Assembly: GCF_945605565.1 (NCBI RefSeq)
Contig: NZ_OX216966.1
Location: 3,092,001-3,156,000, forward strand
Reading direction: 5' to 3'
Length of the DNA stretch: 64,000 bases
Origin: Paenibacillus dendritiformis
Lineage (GTDB): Bacteria; Bacillota; Bacilli; Paenibacillales; Paenibacillaceae
The notes beneath the pieces were generated by a model that searched no databases, was not told where the DNA came from, and worked only from the letters and a program-made list of their open reading frames with translations. Shown one piece after another: positions 25,213-33,951 of the stretch. Both the position numbers and the translations under genes were made by a program. Every line of letters begins with the position of its first letter. Position 1 is the stretch's first letter.

Positions 25213-25585
25213 GCCATTCTCCCATCGAGTCAGGGGGAACGTGTGTGTGGAGAGCTTCTTATGTACAATCTCCCGTCGGGTCAGGAGGAACGTGTGTGTG
25301 AGGAGGCTCATATGAACAATCTCCCATCGGGGCAGGAGAACGGTCTGTGTGGAGGACCTTATGTACAATCTCCCGTCGGGTCAGGAGAACGGTCTGTGTG
25401 GAGGATCTTATGTACAATATCCCGTTGAGTCAGGGAAGCGGAGTGTGTGGAGGTTCTTATGAACAATCTTCCATTCGGTCAAGGGGAACGTGTCTGTGTG
25501 AAGTGTCTTATGAGCAATATCCCAACGAATCAGGAAACGCATGGGACCCTTATTACCACTCTCCCCTTAGGTCAGAAATAGGTAA
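25213..25585. repeat. Minisatellite, about eight imperfect units of 43-51 bp
   Basis: Unit starts recur at 25215, 25266, 25317, 25366, 25415, 25464, 25515 and 25558. Spacings are 51, 51, 49, 49, 49, 51 and 43. Each unit reads about CAATCTCCCGTCGGGTCAGG, then an AACGTGTGTGTGGAGG-like part and CTTATGTA. CCCG-T-CGGG gives a tiny hairpin in the better units. The 51-bp units keep a reading frame, the 49-bp units break it, so the array is not protein-coding as a whole. Function unknown. Confidence 0.8.
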
Positions 25586-25989
25586 GCTAGCAGTACTTTA
25601 AATGCAATTCCACCCGGATTTTTAGCTTATGGTTTTTGAATATATGAAAGAAGCGGTGCTTTAGAAAAACTGACGGAAAGGGATAATGGGCGAAAGGATG
25701 GGAGAGGGCAAGAAGCCACCTGACTCGTTGGGAGATTGGTGAAAAGAAAAGCCGGGGAATGGCGGCTGATCACCAGCACTCGAAGGGAGTCATCTGCATG
25801 GAAAGGGAGACGAGCAAGTTCGAATTCGGGAAAATTCGCCATATTGTTCCATTCGCAGAACATATGTCGTTATTTGGCGTATAGATAGATGTGAGGTACC
25901 AATTGTAACGGGATAGTCTGCCAACGGGGCGGATGATGGAGAAGTTGAGGAGAAACCAGGCGAGTGAAATGCAGGAAGAGGGGAAGATA
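25586..25989. other. Gene-free stretch before rnhB
   Basis: Purine-rich DNA with no credible gene. A 78-codon minus-strand frame lacks a binding site and family likeness. No promoter pair was fixed for rnhB. Confidence 0.4.
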
Positions 25990-26652
25990 ATGGGTCAGCG
26001 CAAGACAGTGGATGCAGAAGCTGAAGCGATCGATCTGACCGCATGGGAGAAGCGGTTATGGGAGGAAGGGCTTCAGTATGTGGCCGGCATTGATGAGGTC
26101 GGGCGGGGCTGCCTGTTCGGCGATGTAGTCGCTGCGGCCGTCATACTGCCTGCGGGCGTCGTGATTGACGGGATAAATGATTCGAAGAAGCTATCGGCGA
26201 AAAAACGGGAGGCGCTCTACGAAGAGATAACGGAGTGCGCGATCGCTTGGTCTGTTGCGCAGGTCGACGCGTCGACCATTGATCGCATTAATATTAAGCA
26301 GGCTTCGCGCCTGGCCATGAAGCAGGCCGTCGAGGGGCTCGGCGTCCGTCCCGACATGCTGCTAATCGACGCGGAGCGCATCGATTGCCCGCTGCCACAG
26401 GAAGCGATTGTGAAGGGGGATGCGAACAGTCAATCTATCGCGGCCGCCTCGATTGTAGCCAAGGTAACGCGCGATCGGCTGTGTGTGGGCTTGTGGGACG
26501 GGATGTACCCCGACTATGGCATTGCCGTACATAAAGGATATGCAACGAAGCTGCATCGAGAGCAGCTGGAACAGCTTGGTCCGACGCCGATGCACCGGAA
26601 GTCGTTCCTGAAGTCGCTCTTCCCGGAGGAGGAGCAGTTGAGCCTGTTCTAG
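25990..26652 (+). CDS. rnhB: Ribonuclease HII
   Basis: A product of 220 residues (239 if the earlier ATG is used) that cuts RNA in RNA-DNA hybrids and at single ribonucleotides in DNA. Active-site segments are VAGIDEVGRGCLFGDVV, with the DE pair, MLLIDAERID and KGDANSQSIAAASIVAKVTR. The start is set at the ATG seven bases after GAGGGG; an in-frame ATG 57 bases upstream has a poorly spaced site. The terminal PEEEQLSLF resembles a beta-clamp-binding tail (QLSLF), which I infer. Confidence 0.95.
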   Translation: MGQRKTVDAEAEAIDLTAWEKRLWEEGLQYVAGIDEVGRGCLFGDVVAAAVILPAGVVIDGINDSKKLSAKKREALYEEITECAIAWSVAQVDASTIDRINIKQASRLAMKQAVEGLGVRPDMLLIDAERIDCPLPQEAIVKGDANSQSIAAASIVAKVTRDRLCVGLWDGMYPDYGIAVHKGYATKLHREQLEQLGPTPMHRKSFLKSLFPEEEQLSLF

Positions 26653-26685
26653 GCATGTACGGGCCCAGGGGACTATGGCCCGGCT

Positions 26686-26712
26686 CATATTCCGGCCTCC
26701 GTCTGCCGATAT
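26686..26712 (+). promoter_or_regulatory. Sigma-D-like -10 box before ylqG
   Basis: GCCGATAT (26705-26712) equals the full -10 consensus of the flagellar sigma factor. Fifteen bases upstream is CATA, a weak match to TAAA. It is 37 bp before the FliK-like gene. Confidence 0.35.
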
Positions 26713-26748
26713 AGAAGTATATTGTTCTTGAGGAACGGGGGTTGGCCT

Positions 26749-28701
26749 GTGAATATTTCGCAGATGGTGCGCGGCTTGGTTGGGGAGGCGAGACCCGGCG
26801 AGCAGCGGACATTGGAATTGAAAAGCGGCCAGGTGGTGCGCGGCACCGTCGCCAGCGTGGCCGAGAACGGACGCGAGGCCGTTATTCAGATCAACGGGGT
26901 GCCGGTGCGCGCTGTTCTGGATACGCCGATGCGCCCGGGACAGACGGCTTGGCTTCAGGTGCAGGGACAGCAGGCGGACGGCATGATTATGCTGAAGGCG
27001 GCTGACGGTCCGGCGTTCGCTCAGCTCCCTTCGATAGAGGAAGCGTTGAAGCAATCCGGTCTTCCGGACGAGGGTTGGGCTCGAAGACTGCTGCACGAAC
27101 TTCAAAAGAGCGGTCTGCCGTTGACGAAGGACCTTGCCTCGCGGTTGGCGCAGGCATTGGCCGCCAAGCCGCAGGGCGTTCCGGCCGAGCAGTGGATGCA
27201 GGCGGCCGGTCTTGCATTGCGCCGCCAGCTGCCGCTTAGCGGCGAGACGCTGCGTGGCCTGCAGCAGGCGATGTTCGGCAAGCCGCTGAATGATCTGCTT
27301 GCCGGCTTTCAGCGTGCGGGCGAGGCTGCGCTTGCCCGCAGCGCAGGAGGACCGGCCGGCGGGGCGGCTCCTTGGGCTGCACCGCTTCGGGAAGCGCAGG
27401 CGCTGGTGCGCGATATTATGGCGTCGCTGCCGCGGATGGATTCCGCTTCCGGCGGTTCGCCAAGCAATCAGGCGCCGGCTCCAGCCGCTGCGGGAGGGAA
27501 TCCGGCCGCTGCTTCGGCTGCGGGCCAATCCGCCGCAGGCAGCTCGCCAGCAGGGAACGCCGCCGCGAATGCGGGCAGCGGCCCCGCTGCCGGGCCGGCT
27601 GCCACAGGCGCCCCGCCAGCGGCGTCCGCAGCGGCTGGGCCTACGGCCTCAACGGCCGCTCCTGCGGGAGAAGGTGCTCCCGGCGGAGCTTCCCCTGCTG
27701 CCGGTGCGGCAGCCCAGACACCCGCCGCGGGCGGAGGCGCCTGGATTGGGCGCCTGCTACAGCTGCTCGGCGTGCCGCATGAGCAGCAGGTGCACCGCGC
27801 GGCCGTCCTGGAGATGACGGCCGCAGGCAGCGGGACGCCGCAAGGCGACGGCGTCCCGGGACGCGGCGCGGCGGCGGAGAGCACCGCCGTCCGGCCGCAG
27901 CCCGGCCCAGCCGCGCCGCCAGCGGCTGGCGCGGCCTCAAGCGCCGCGGCGCAGGCCCCGGCGATGCCGGGAACGCCTGCACCGCCGGAAGCGGCAGTGC
28001 GCCCTCAAGCGCCGCCAGCGCACGTGCCGGGCGGCACGCCAGAGCAGGCTCCGGCTGCTGAGCCCGGAGCCGCTGCGCGTGCCGCGGCCGCCACAGCGCC
28101 GGAAGCGGCTCAGGCGCCGCCGCAGCAGAGCGCGGCGCAGACGACCGCCGCGCCGGCGGAGTCGCTGAAGAGCGCGCTGCTTCAGCTCCTTCAGAGCGAT
28201 GCGCTGCCGCCGGCCGTTCGCGAGGCGGCGCAGCAGCTGGTCCATCAGATTACGGGCCAGCAGCTGCTGCTGACAAGCGACCGGCAAGCGCCGTTCACGC
28301 ATGTCACCCTGTTCGTACCGCTCGTGACGCCGGACGGCCAGCAGACGGCCGCCGTCCACATCCAATCGCGGCAGAGCCGCCGGGGCGAACTGGAGTCGGA
28401 TAACTGCCGCCTCTGGTTCGATCTGAACATGAAGGCGCTGGGCCGGACGCTCGTCGACGTTCAGGTCGTGGAGCGGGCCGTGGCGCTTCATATCCATCAG
28501 GAGGATGAGGGCATCGGCGAATGGCTGAGCGGGTTTCGCGGCGAGGTGGAGGTAGCGATGAATCGGATCGGCTATCAGCTGTCGGCGTTCCGCATTTTGC
28601 CGATGCCGGAGACGAAGGTGGACGAGCCGAAGAACCGGCCTGAGATTGATATGGACGATTATGCGCTTCAGCCGTACAAAGGGGTAGATGTCAGAATATG
28701 A
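26749..28701 (+). CDS. ylqG: FliK/YlqG-like hook-length-control domain protein
   Basis: A 650-residue protein. An N-terminal domain (about 1-215) starts VNISQMVRGLVGEARPGEQR and includes a KSGQVVRGTVASV strand pair. A long Ala/Pro/Gly-rich, probably disordered centre (about 220-475) follows, then a C-terminal Flg_hook-like domain (about 500-625) with FTHVTLFVPLVTPDGQQTAA, LWFDLNMKALG and LSGFRGEVEVAMNRIGYQL. Domain order copies that of FliK, and the gene lies where ylqG is in B. subtilis. GTG is chosen because GGGGG lies eight bases before it. The stop overlaps ylqH (ATGA). A flagellar or export role is inferred. Confidence 0.75.
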   Translation: MNISQMVRGLVGEARPGEQRTLELKSGQVVRGTVASVAENGREAVIQINGVPVRAVLDTPMRPGQTAWLQVQGQQADGMIMLKAADGPAFAQLPSIEEALKQSGLPDEGWARRLLHELQKSGLPLTKDLASRLAQALAAKPQGVPAEQWMQAAGLALRRQLPLSGETLRGLQQAMFGKPLNDLLAGFQRAGEAALARSAGGPAGGAAPWAAPLREAQALVRDIMASLPRMDSASGGSPSNQAPAPAAAGGNPAAASAAGQSAAGSSPAGNAAANAGSGPAAGPAATGAPPAASAAAGPTASTAAPAGEGAPGGASPAAGAAAQTPAAGGGAWIGRLLQLLGVPHEQQVHRAAVLEMTAAGSGTPQGDGVPGRGAAAESTAVRPQPGPAAPPAAGAASSAAAQAPAMPGTPAPPEAAVRPQAPPAHVPGGTPEQAPAAEPGAAARAAAATAPEAAQAPPQQSAAQTTAAPAESLKSALLQLLQSDALPPAVREAAQQLVHQITGQQLLLTSDRQAPFTHVTLFVPLVTPDGQQTAAVHIQSRQSRRGELESDNCRLWFDLNMKALGRTLVDVQVVERAVALHIHQEDEGIGEWLSGFRGEVEVAMNRIGYQLSAFRILPMPETKVDEPKNRPEIDMDDYALQPYKGVDVRI

Positions 28702-29018
28702 AAGACCCGGAAGCAGCATCCCGGACAACCGGGCGTTATCAACGGAAGACGGCGGTTGCGCTGTCCTATAAGCCGGAGCAGTATGAGGCACCGGTTGTTG
28801 TCGCCAAAGGGCAGGGACAGCTAGCCGAACAGATATTGGAGAAGGCGAAGGAGAGCGGCGTGCCGATCCAGGAGGACCCCTCCTTGGTGGAGGTGCTCTC
28901 CAAGCTGGATATCGACCAGCAGATTCCGGCCGAGCTGTATCATCTGGTCGCGGAAGTGCTGACCTTCATCTACCGGACCGATCAGCGGGCCGAGAAAGGA
29001 TGGAATCGTCATGAATGA
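28698..29018 (+). CDS. ylqH: FlhB-like cytoplasmic domain protein YlqH
   Basis: A 106-residue protein matching only the C-terminal cytoplasmic part of FlhB/EscU: TAVALSYKPEQYEAPVVVAK and GQGQLAEQILEKAKESGVPI, then IPAELYHLVAEVLTFIY. The autocleavage NPTH of FlhB is replaced by LSYKP, so it cannot self-cleave. It overlaps ylqG by four bases and yraN by eight. The same pair occurs in B. subtilis. Its partner is unknown; binding to export substrates or to YlqG is plausible by analogy with the FliK-FlhB switch. Confidence 0.85.
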   Translation: MKDPEAASRTTGRYQRKTAVALSYKPEQYEAPVVVAKGQGQLAEQILEKAKESGVPIQEDPSLVEVLSKLDIDQQIPAELYHLVAEVLTFIYRTDQRAEKGWNRHE

Positions 29019-29445
29019 GTTCCGCCGCGGCGCGGATAGCTTGAAGCAGGATAAGCGGACAGAGAATAAACGCAGCGGCCGCCTCAACCGGAAGGAGAAG
29101 GGGGCTGCGGCGGAACGGATGGCAGCCGAGCGGCTTGAAGCGCTCGGCTATCGCATTATTCACAGGAATTGGCGCTGCCGCACGGGCGAGATTGACATCA
29201 TCGCGCGGGACGGCAACTGCTGGGTCTTTGTTGAGGTGCGCAGCCGGTACGGCGCTGCCGGAACGGAGGAGGCGGCTGAAGCGATTGACTGGCGGAAGCA
29301 GCACAAGGTAAGAACCGTGGCCGAAGTGTACGTGAACCGTTACCGGCTCCATGAAGCGGAGATCCGCTTCGACGCAGTCACGGTTGCCCTGGGCGGCGCC
29401 TCCTCCATTCCCCCGGATATTACCGTGTTTCGCAATGCATTTTGA
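29011..29445 (+). CDS. yraN: UPF0102 family protein YraN
   Basis: A 144-residue endonuclease-fold protein. KEKGAAAERMAAERLEALGY and the nuclease-like RTGEIDIIARDGNCWVFVEV with the E-I-D ... E-V core are conserved. The catalytic set of a PD-(D/E)XK nuclease is present in the pattern, but a cellular role is not established. It overlaps ylqH by eight bases and is convergent with comM. Confidence 0.92.
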   Translation: MNEFRRGADSLKQDKRTENKRSGRLNRKEKGAAAERMAAERLEALGYRIIHRNWRCRTGEIDIIARDGNCWVFVEVRSRYGAAGTEEAAEAIDWRKQHKVRTVAEVYVNRYRLHEAEIRFDAVTVALGGASSIPPDITVFRNAF

Positions 29446-29500
29446 CCGATCGGACACGGTTGGCTCTCCCTTGATATGCCCCTGGATGAGGTGTGGCGCG

Positions 29501-31039
29501 TTACGCCTTCTTGCGCCGATCAAGCGAGCGGTATTGAATCGCTTCCGCGACATGGGCGGCTCCGATTGAATCCTGCTCCTCCAGATCGGCAATCGTCCGC
29601 GCGAGCTTCAAGAGCCGATCATGCGCCCGCAGGCTTAATCCCAATTGATCATAAGCCTGCTGAAGCAGCTGCTCCGCCTCCGGCGATATCGCGCAGTGCC
29701 GGCGCAGCAGGGAGCCGGACAGCTCGCTGTTGAAGCGCAGCTTAAAGCCTGCGTAACGCTGGGCTTGGCGCCGGTGAGCCTGAAGCACCAAGGATCGCAT
29801 CTCAGTGGAAGACAGAGACGGCCCTTTCCATTCCGTGACCTGAGAGCGGGGGACCTCGACCTGCATGTCGATCCGGTCCAGCAGCGGCCCGGATAATTTG
29901 GCCCGATATTGGGCCAGCCGGGCCGGAGTGCAGCGGCAGTCGCCCTCAGAAGACGAGCTGTAGCCGCAAGGGCACGGGTTCATGGAGGCGGCCAGCATGA
30001 AATGGGCGGGGAAGCGATACACCGCCCGTGCCCGTCCGATCGTCACATGACGATCCTCCAGCGGCTGCCGCAGCACCTCTAACGCCTGCCGGGGGAATTC
30101 GGGGAGTTCGTCGAGGAAGAGCACGCCATGATGAGCCAGACTGACCTCCCCCGGCTTCGGAATCGAGCCGCCGCCGATCAGGCCGGCAGAGGAAATGGAG
30201 TGATGCGGTGCCCGGAAAGGGCGCTCGCGCATCAGCCCGCCGCTTGCCCTGTCCCATTTGCCGGACACGCTGTACAGCTTCGATACCTCCAGCGCCTCGT
30301 CGTCGCTGAGCGGCGGCAGGATGGTCGGAAGACGGCGGATGAGCATCGTCTTCCCGGTGCCCGGCGGCCCCGTCATCAATATATTGTGCATGCCGGCCGC
30401 AGCCACGATAAGGGCGCGCTTAGCATGAAGCTGTCCATATACATCGGCATAGTCCTCCGCCGGATTCGATATTCCGCCCTCTCCCTGCCCCTGGCACGGC
30501 GTCCCTGAATCGGGGCCTGCAGACCAGGAGGCGATGTCCTCCAGCCGGACCAACTCATGCAGATGGCGCAGCGGATAAATGTCCAGCCCTTCCACAAGGG
30601 CGGCTTCCTCCGCATTGTCGGCGGGGACGAGCATCCGCTTGAATCCTTGCTTGCGCGCTTCGTCGGCCAGAGACAATATGCCGGGAACCGGCCGGGTCGA
30701 ACCGTCCAGCGCCAGCTCCCCGACCAGCAGCATGTCGTCGAGCGGCTCGGATGGCAGCTGACCGCTCGTGCACAGCAGCCCCGCCGCGATCGCCATATCG
30801 AAGGATGTTCCTTCCTTGCGCACGTCGGCCGGCGCGAGATTGACCGTGATTCGCGCGAGCGGGAACTTCCAGCCGCTGTTGCGGACGGCCGCGCGCACCC
30901 GTTCGACCGATTCGCGGACCGCCGCATCGGGCAGACCGACGAGATTGACGTTCGGCAAGCCTGGCGAGATATCGATTTCGACCTGGATGAGCCGGCCGTC
31001 GACGCCGCATATCGATGCGCTCCACAATTTCCCATACAT
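29501..31039 (-). CDS. comM: YifB/ComM family Mg chelatase-like AAA+ ATPase
   Basis: A 512-residue protein. The N-terminal ChlI-like domain (about 20-140) precedes the AAA+ core with GPPGTGKTMLIRRLPTILPP and the Walker B region GVLFLDELPEFPRQALEVLR. A C-terminal Mg-chelatase lid follows (about 395-500). In Haemophilus and Vibrio, ComM is a hexameric helicase driving branch migration in natural transformation. dprA lies 3.5 kb away on the other strand, a fitting partner. Its start region has a promoter on the minus strand. It interrupts the ylqH-sucC neighbourhood seen in B. subtilis. Confidence 0.93.
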   Translation of the reverse strand: MYGKLWSASICGVDGRLIQVEIDISPGLPNVNLVGLPDAAVRESVERVRAAVRNSGWKFPLARITVNLAPADVRKEGTSFDMAIAAGLLCTSGQLPSEPLDDMLLVGELALDGSTRPVPGILSLADEARKQGFKRMLVPADNAEEAALVEGLDIYPLRHLHELVRLEDIASWSAGPDSGTPCQGQGEGGISNPAEDYADVYGQLHAKRALIVAAAGMHNILMTGPPGTGKTMLIRRLPTILPPLSDDEALEVSKLYSVSGKWDRASGGLMRERPFRAPHHSISSAGLIGGGSIPKPGEVSLAHHGVLFLDELPEFPRQALEVLRQPLEDRHVTIGRARAVYRFPAHFMLAASMNPCPCGYSSSSEGDCRCTPARLAQYRAKLSGPLLDRIDMQVEVPRSQVTEWKGPSLSSTEMRSLVLQAHRRQAQRYAGFKLRFNSELSGSLLRRHCAISPEAEQLLQQAYDQLGLSLRAHDRLLKLARTIADLEEQDSIGAAHVAEAIQYRSLDRRKKA

Positions 31040-31125
31040 GTAAAAACACCTCTCCTTCCTTCATCTAGGCCATACAGCCGGATGCAGGGGAAAGGTGCTT
31101 CCTTATCGTCCCTAAATATATTAAT

Positions 31126-31155
31126 ATTATAGGAGTATGTCAGCTCCTCCGTCAA
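31126..31155 (-). promoter_or_regulatory. Promoter of comM
   Basis: On the minus strand TTGACG (31155-31150), 18-bp spacer, TATAAT (31131-31126), 87 bp before the comM start. Confidence 0.55.
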
Positions 31156-31226
31156 TGGATATGAGATTCATCTCATTAATAGATGATAATGATATCAAAA
31201 AAATGTACTTTCAGCTCGAATAAGAG

Positions 31227-31242
31227 AGGAAAGCGTTTTAAA
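31227..31242 (+). promoter_or_regulatory. Possible CcpA (cre) site upstream of sucC
   Basis: AGGAAAGCGTTTTAAA fits the cre pattern WTGNAANCGNWWNCAW except at two positions. It lies just before a TACAAT at 31250-31255. Carbon repression of TCA-cycle genes is known in Bacillus, so the location makes sense, but the match is imperfect. Confidence 0.25.
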
Positions 31243-31453
31243 AACATGATACAATATTGGAGGACTGTATATATTTTCCGCGGAAGAACGCGTTTTCGAA
31301 GCGATGGAAGCGGTTCCGCGTTCACGGCCGCGCCAGGAGACGGATCAAGGCAGATTCTGTCTGCAGCTGATACGGTCTATCATGCTACCGGCTCCGATGG
31401 CTACGCGTCGCTACACGGCCTAAGAGGCTAACGATGGGTTAGGGGGATGCACA

Positions 31454-32614
31454 ATGAATATTCATGAGTACCAAGGCAAGGAAGTATTGAAGCAATACGG
31501 CGTTGCAGTTCCGAACGGCAAGGTTGCCTTTACGGCAGATGAAGCCGTTGAAGCGGCGAAGGAGCTCGGAACGTCCGTTGTCGTGGTGAAAGCTCAGATT
31601 CATGCAGGCGGCCGAGGCAAGGCGGGCGGCGTCAAGATTGCGAAAAACCTGGACGAGGTGCGCGCATATGCGTCGGAACTGCTGGGCAAAGTGTTGGTAA
31701 CGCATCAGACAGGCCCGGAAGGCAAGGAAATCAAGCGCTTGCTCATCGAGCAAGGCTGCGACATCAAGAAAGAATATTATGTCGGCGTCGTCGTTGATCG
31801 CGCAACCGGCCGCGTCGTGATGATGGCTTCGGAGGAAGGCGGCACCGAGATCGAGGAAGTGGCGGAGAAGACTCCGGAGAAAATTTTCAAGGAAGTTATC
31901 GACCCGGCTGTCGGCCTGCAAGTGTTCCAGGCGCGCCGCCTCGCTTATGCGATCAACATCCCGGCTGAATTGGTCAACAAATCGGTCAAATTCATGCTGG
32001 CGCTCTATCAGGCATTCGTTGATAAGGATTGCTCTATCGCAGAGATCAATCCGCTGGTCGTAACCGGCGACGGACAAGTGATGGCGCTTGACGCGAAGCT
32101 GAACTTCGACTCCAACGCGCTGTTCCGCCACAAGGACATTCAAGAGCTGCGCGATCTCGACGAAGAGGACGAGAAGGAAATTCAAGCGTCCAAGTTCGAC
32201 TTGAGCTACATTGCGCTCGACGGCAACATCGGCTGCATGGTGAACGGCGCCGGACTTGCAATGGCGACGATGGATATTATCAAATATTACGGCGGCGAAC
32301 CGGCCAACTTCCTTGATGTGGGCGGCGGAGCTACGACAGAGAAAGTAACGGAAGCATTCAAGATCATTTTGTCGGATGACCAAGTAAAAGGAATCTTCGT
32401 CAACATCTTCGGCGGCATTATGCGCTGCGACGTTATTGCGAACGGCGTCGTGGAAGCTGCGAAGCAAATCGGACTGGATCGTCCGCTCGTCGTCCGTCTG
32501 GAAGGGACGAACGTCGATCTCGGCAAGCGCATCCTGAACGAGTCGGAATTGAACATTGTCGCAGCGGACTCGATGGCGGATGGAGCGCAGAAAATTGTCG
32601 CTTTGGTTCAATAA
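31454..32614 (+). CDS. sucC: Succinyl-CoA synthetase (ADP-forming) beta subunit
   Basis: A 386-residue ATP-grasp subunit. The N-terminal [20 protein letters not shown], the nucleotide-binding [20 protein letters not shown] and the CoA-ligase domain with [18 protein letters not shown] and [17 protein letters not shown] are all intact. With SucD it makes succinate and ATP from succinyl-CoA in the TCA cycle. GGGGG precedes the ATG. sucD follows after 27 bp. Confidence 0.98.
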   Translation: MNIHEYQGKEVLKQYGVAVPNGKVAFTADEAVEAAKELGTSVVVVKAQIHAGGRGKAGGVKIAKNLDEVRAYASELLGKVLVTHQTGPEGKEIKRLLIEQGCDIKKEYYVGVVVDRATGRVVMMASEEGGTEIEEVAEKTPEKIFKEVIDPAVGLQVFQARRLAYAINIPAELVNKSVKFMLALYQAFVDKDCSIAEINPLVVTGDGQVMALDAKLNFDSNALFRHKDIQELRDLDEEDEKEIQASKFDLSYIALDGNIGCMVNGAGLAMATMDIIKYYGGEPANFLDVGGGATTEKVTEAFKIILSDDQVKGIFVNIFGGIMRCDVIANGVVEAAKQIGLDRPLVVRLEGTNVDLGKRILNESELNIVAADSMADGAQKIVALVQ

Positions 32615-32641
32615 TTTTGTCGACGAGGAGATGAATGAGCG

Positions 32642-33586
32642 ATGAGCATCTTAATTAATAAAGATACGAAGGTTATTACGCAAGGGATTACGGGCTCGAC
32701 GGGAATGTTCCATACGAAGGGAGCCCTGGAATACGGCACTAATATGGTTGGCGGCGTAACGCCGGGCAAGGGTGGAACGAAGATCGACATAGAACTAGAC
32801 AACGGGCAAACCGTATCTCTCCCGATCTTCAATTCGGTCATCGAAGCGAAGCGCGAAACCGGCGCGACGGTCAGCGTCATTTACGTGCCGCCGGCGTTCG
32901 CGGCCGATTCGATTATGGAAGCTGTCGATGCGGATCTCGATCTGGTCATCTGCATCACGGAAGGCATTCCGGTGCTGGATATGGTGAAGGTGAAGCGCTA
33001 TATGGAAGGCAAGCGCACCCGCCTTGTCGGTCCGAACTGTCCGGGCGTCATTACGCCGGGCGAATGCAAGATTGGCATCATGCCGGGCTACATCCATACC
33101 CCGGGGCATGTCGGGGTCGTCTCCCGGAGCGGAACGTTGACTTACGAAGCGGTTCATCAATTGACGACGCGCGGCATCGGCCAGTCGACAGCCGTCGGTA
33201 TCGGCGGAGACCCTGTCAAAGGCTCGGAATTCATCGATGTGCTTCATATGTTCAATGAAGACCCGGATACGTATGCTGTCATCATGATCGGCGAGATTGG
33301 CGGCACGGCGGAGGAAGAAGCCGCCGAGTGGATCCAGGCCAATATGAAGAAGCCGGTCGTCGGCTTCATCGGAGGAGCTACTGCGCCTCCGGGCAAGCGG
33401 ATGGGTCATGCCGGGGCGATTATTTCGGGAGGCAAGGGCACGGCTGCCGAGAAGACAGCCAAGCTGGAAGCTTGCGGCATCAAGGTGGCGCCGACGCCGG
33501 CGGAAATGGGCAGCACGCTCGTATCCGTGCTGGAAGAACGCGGCCTGCTTGAGCAATGCACGACACAGCCGCAGACACAAGCTTAA
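32642..33586 (+). CDS. sucD: Succinyl-CoA synthetase alpha subunit
   Basis: A 314-residue subunit. The CoA-binding Rossmann part shows [20 protein letters not shown]; the phosphohistidine loop is [20 protein letters not shown], with the histidine that carries the phosphate. [15 protein letters not shown] and [20 protein letters not shown] are typical. A C-terminal extension of about 12 residues ([11 protein letters not shown]) is not part of the usual fold. A strong terminator follows at about 50 bp. Confidence 0.98.
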   Translation: MSILINKDTKVITQGITGSTGMFHTKGALEYGTNMVGGVTPGKGGTKIDIELDNGQTVSLPIFNSVIEAKRETGATVSVIYVPPAFAADSIMEAVDADLDLVICITEGIPVLDMVKVKRYMEGKRTRLVGPNCPGVITPGECKIGIMPGYIHTPGHVGVVSRSGTLTYEAVHQLTTRGIGQSTAVGIGGDPVKGSEFIDVLHMFNEDPDTYAVIMIGEIGGTAEEEAAEWIQANMKKPVVGFIGGATAPPGKRMGHAGAIISGGKGTAAEKTAKLEACGIKVAPTPAEMGSTLVSVLEERGLLEQCTTQPQTQA

Positions 33587-33638
33587 CTACAACCTTAACC
33601 ACACATACATTTATCCATATATATTGAAGCGATAGGTA

Positions 33639-33691
33639 AGCAACCTTTCTGCCAGATCGAACGATTTCGAGCGGAGGAAGGTTGCTTTTTT
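33639..33691 (+). terminator. Terminator after sucCD
   Basis: AGCAACCTT (33639-33647) pairs with AAGGTTGCT (33678-33686), with an inner imperfect CGA/TCG stem, then a six-T run. Confidence 0.85.
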
Positions 33692-33951
33692 ATTTTTTGG
33701 GGGGCTTCTCCCAGCTTGACTTGCACGGAGATGACCGAGGTATCCAAAAATCCTGTAAAACTACAGTATTTTCATGAGCGTAGTTATGCCGTTATCGTAT
33801 TCCTGCAAAAGTGCAGGAATTTCAACAATATCGATAAAATACACGAAATAATTAGCGAAAAAGATGCCTTTTTGCAGTAATTTGACTAATTAATATCTCA
33901 AATGGTGTAAATTGATGTAGAAATGCAGGATTTCAACTCGACTTGGTGAGT
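33692..33951. repeat. AT-rich stretch with TGCAGG-type hairpins
   Basis: Variants of one motif recur: CTGTA-AAAC-TACAG (33753-33766), TCCTGCA-AAAG-TGCAGGA (33801-33818) followed by ATTTCAAC, TTTTTGCAGTAATTTGA near 33866, and AAATGCAGGATTTCAAC near 33921. No gene is seen. I recall similar short elements scattered through Paenibacillus genomes, but did not check. Confidence 0.5.

Larger units (their letters stand above)
31040..31453. other. Divergent comM / sucC regulatory region
   Basis: It holds the comM promoter, a 7-bp inverted repeat ATGAGAT-TC-ATCTCAT (31161-31176), TGATAATGATATCA (31184-31197), which is one base short of a Fur-type box, and a CcpA-like site. A transcript starting near 31260 would have a leader of roughly 190 nt before sucC. 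No gene is seen. Confidence 0.4.

Noticed and set aside
25069..25428. A 119-codon frame through the minisatellite
   Set aside because: It starts inside rbgA, follows the repeat only while units are 51 bp, and shifts frame at the 49-bp units; no domain is formed.
25213..25585. CRISPR array
   Set aside because: Whole units of 43-51 bp repeat end to end without unique spacers, and no cas gene is nearby.
26362..27528. A 388-codon minus-strand frame over rnhB and ylqG
   Set aside because: It crosses the boundary of two real plus-strand genes and has an Arg-rich shadow composition.
28698..29018. ylqH as a truncated or pseudogene copy of flhB
   Set aside because: The same short gene is known at this place in B. 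subtilis, it is tightly coupled to ylqG and yraN, and its frame is intact.
31454..32611. Minus-strand frame of 390 codons opposite sucC
   Set aside because: It is the antisense of a perfectly conserved succinyl-CoA synthetase gene and shows no known domain.
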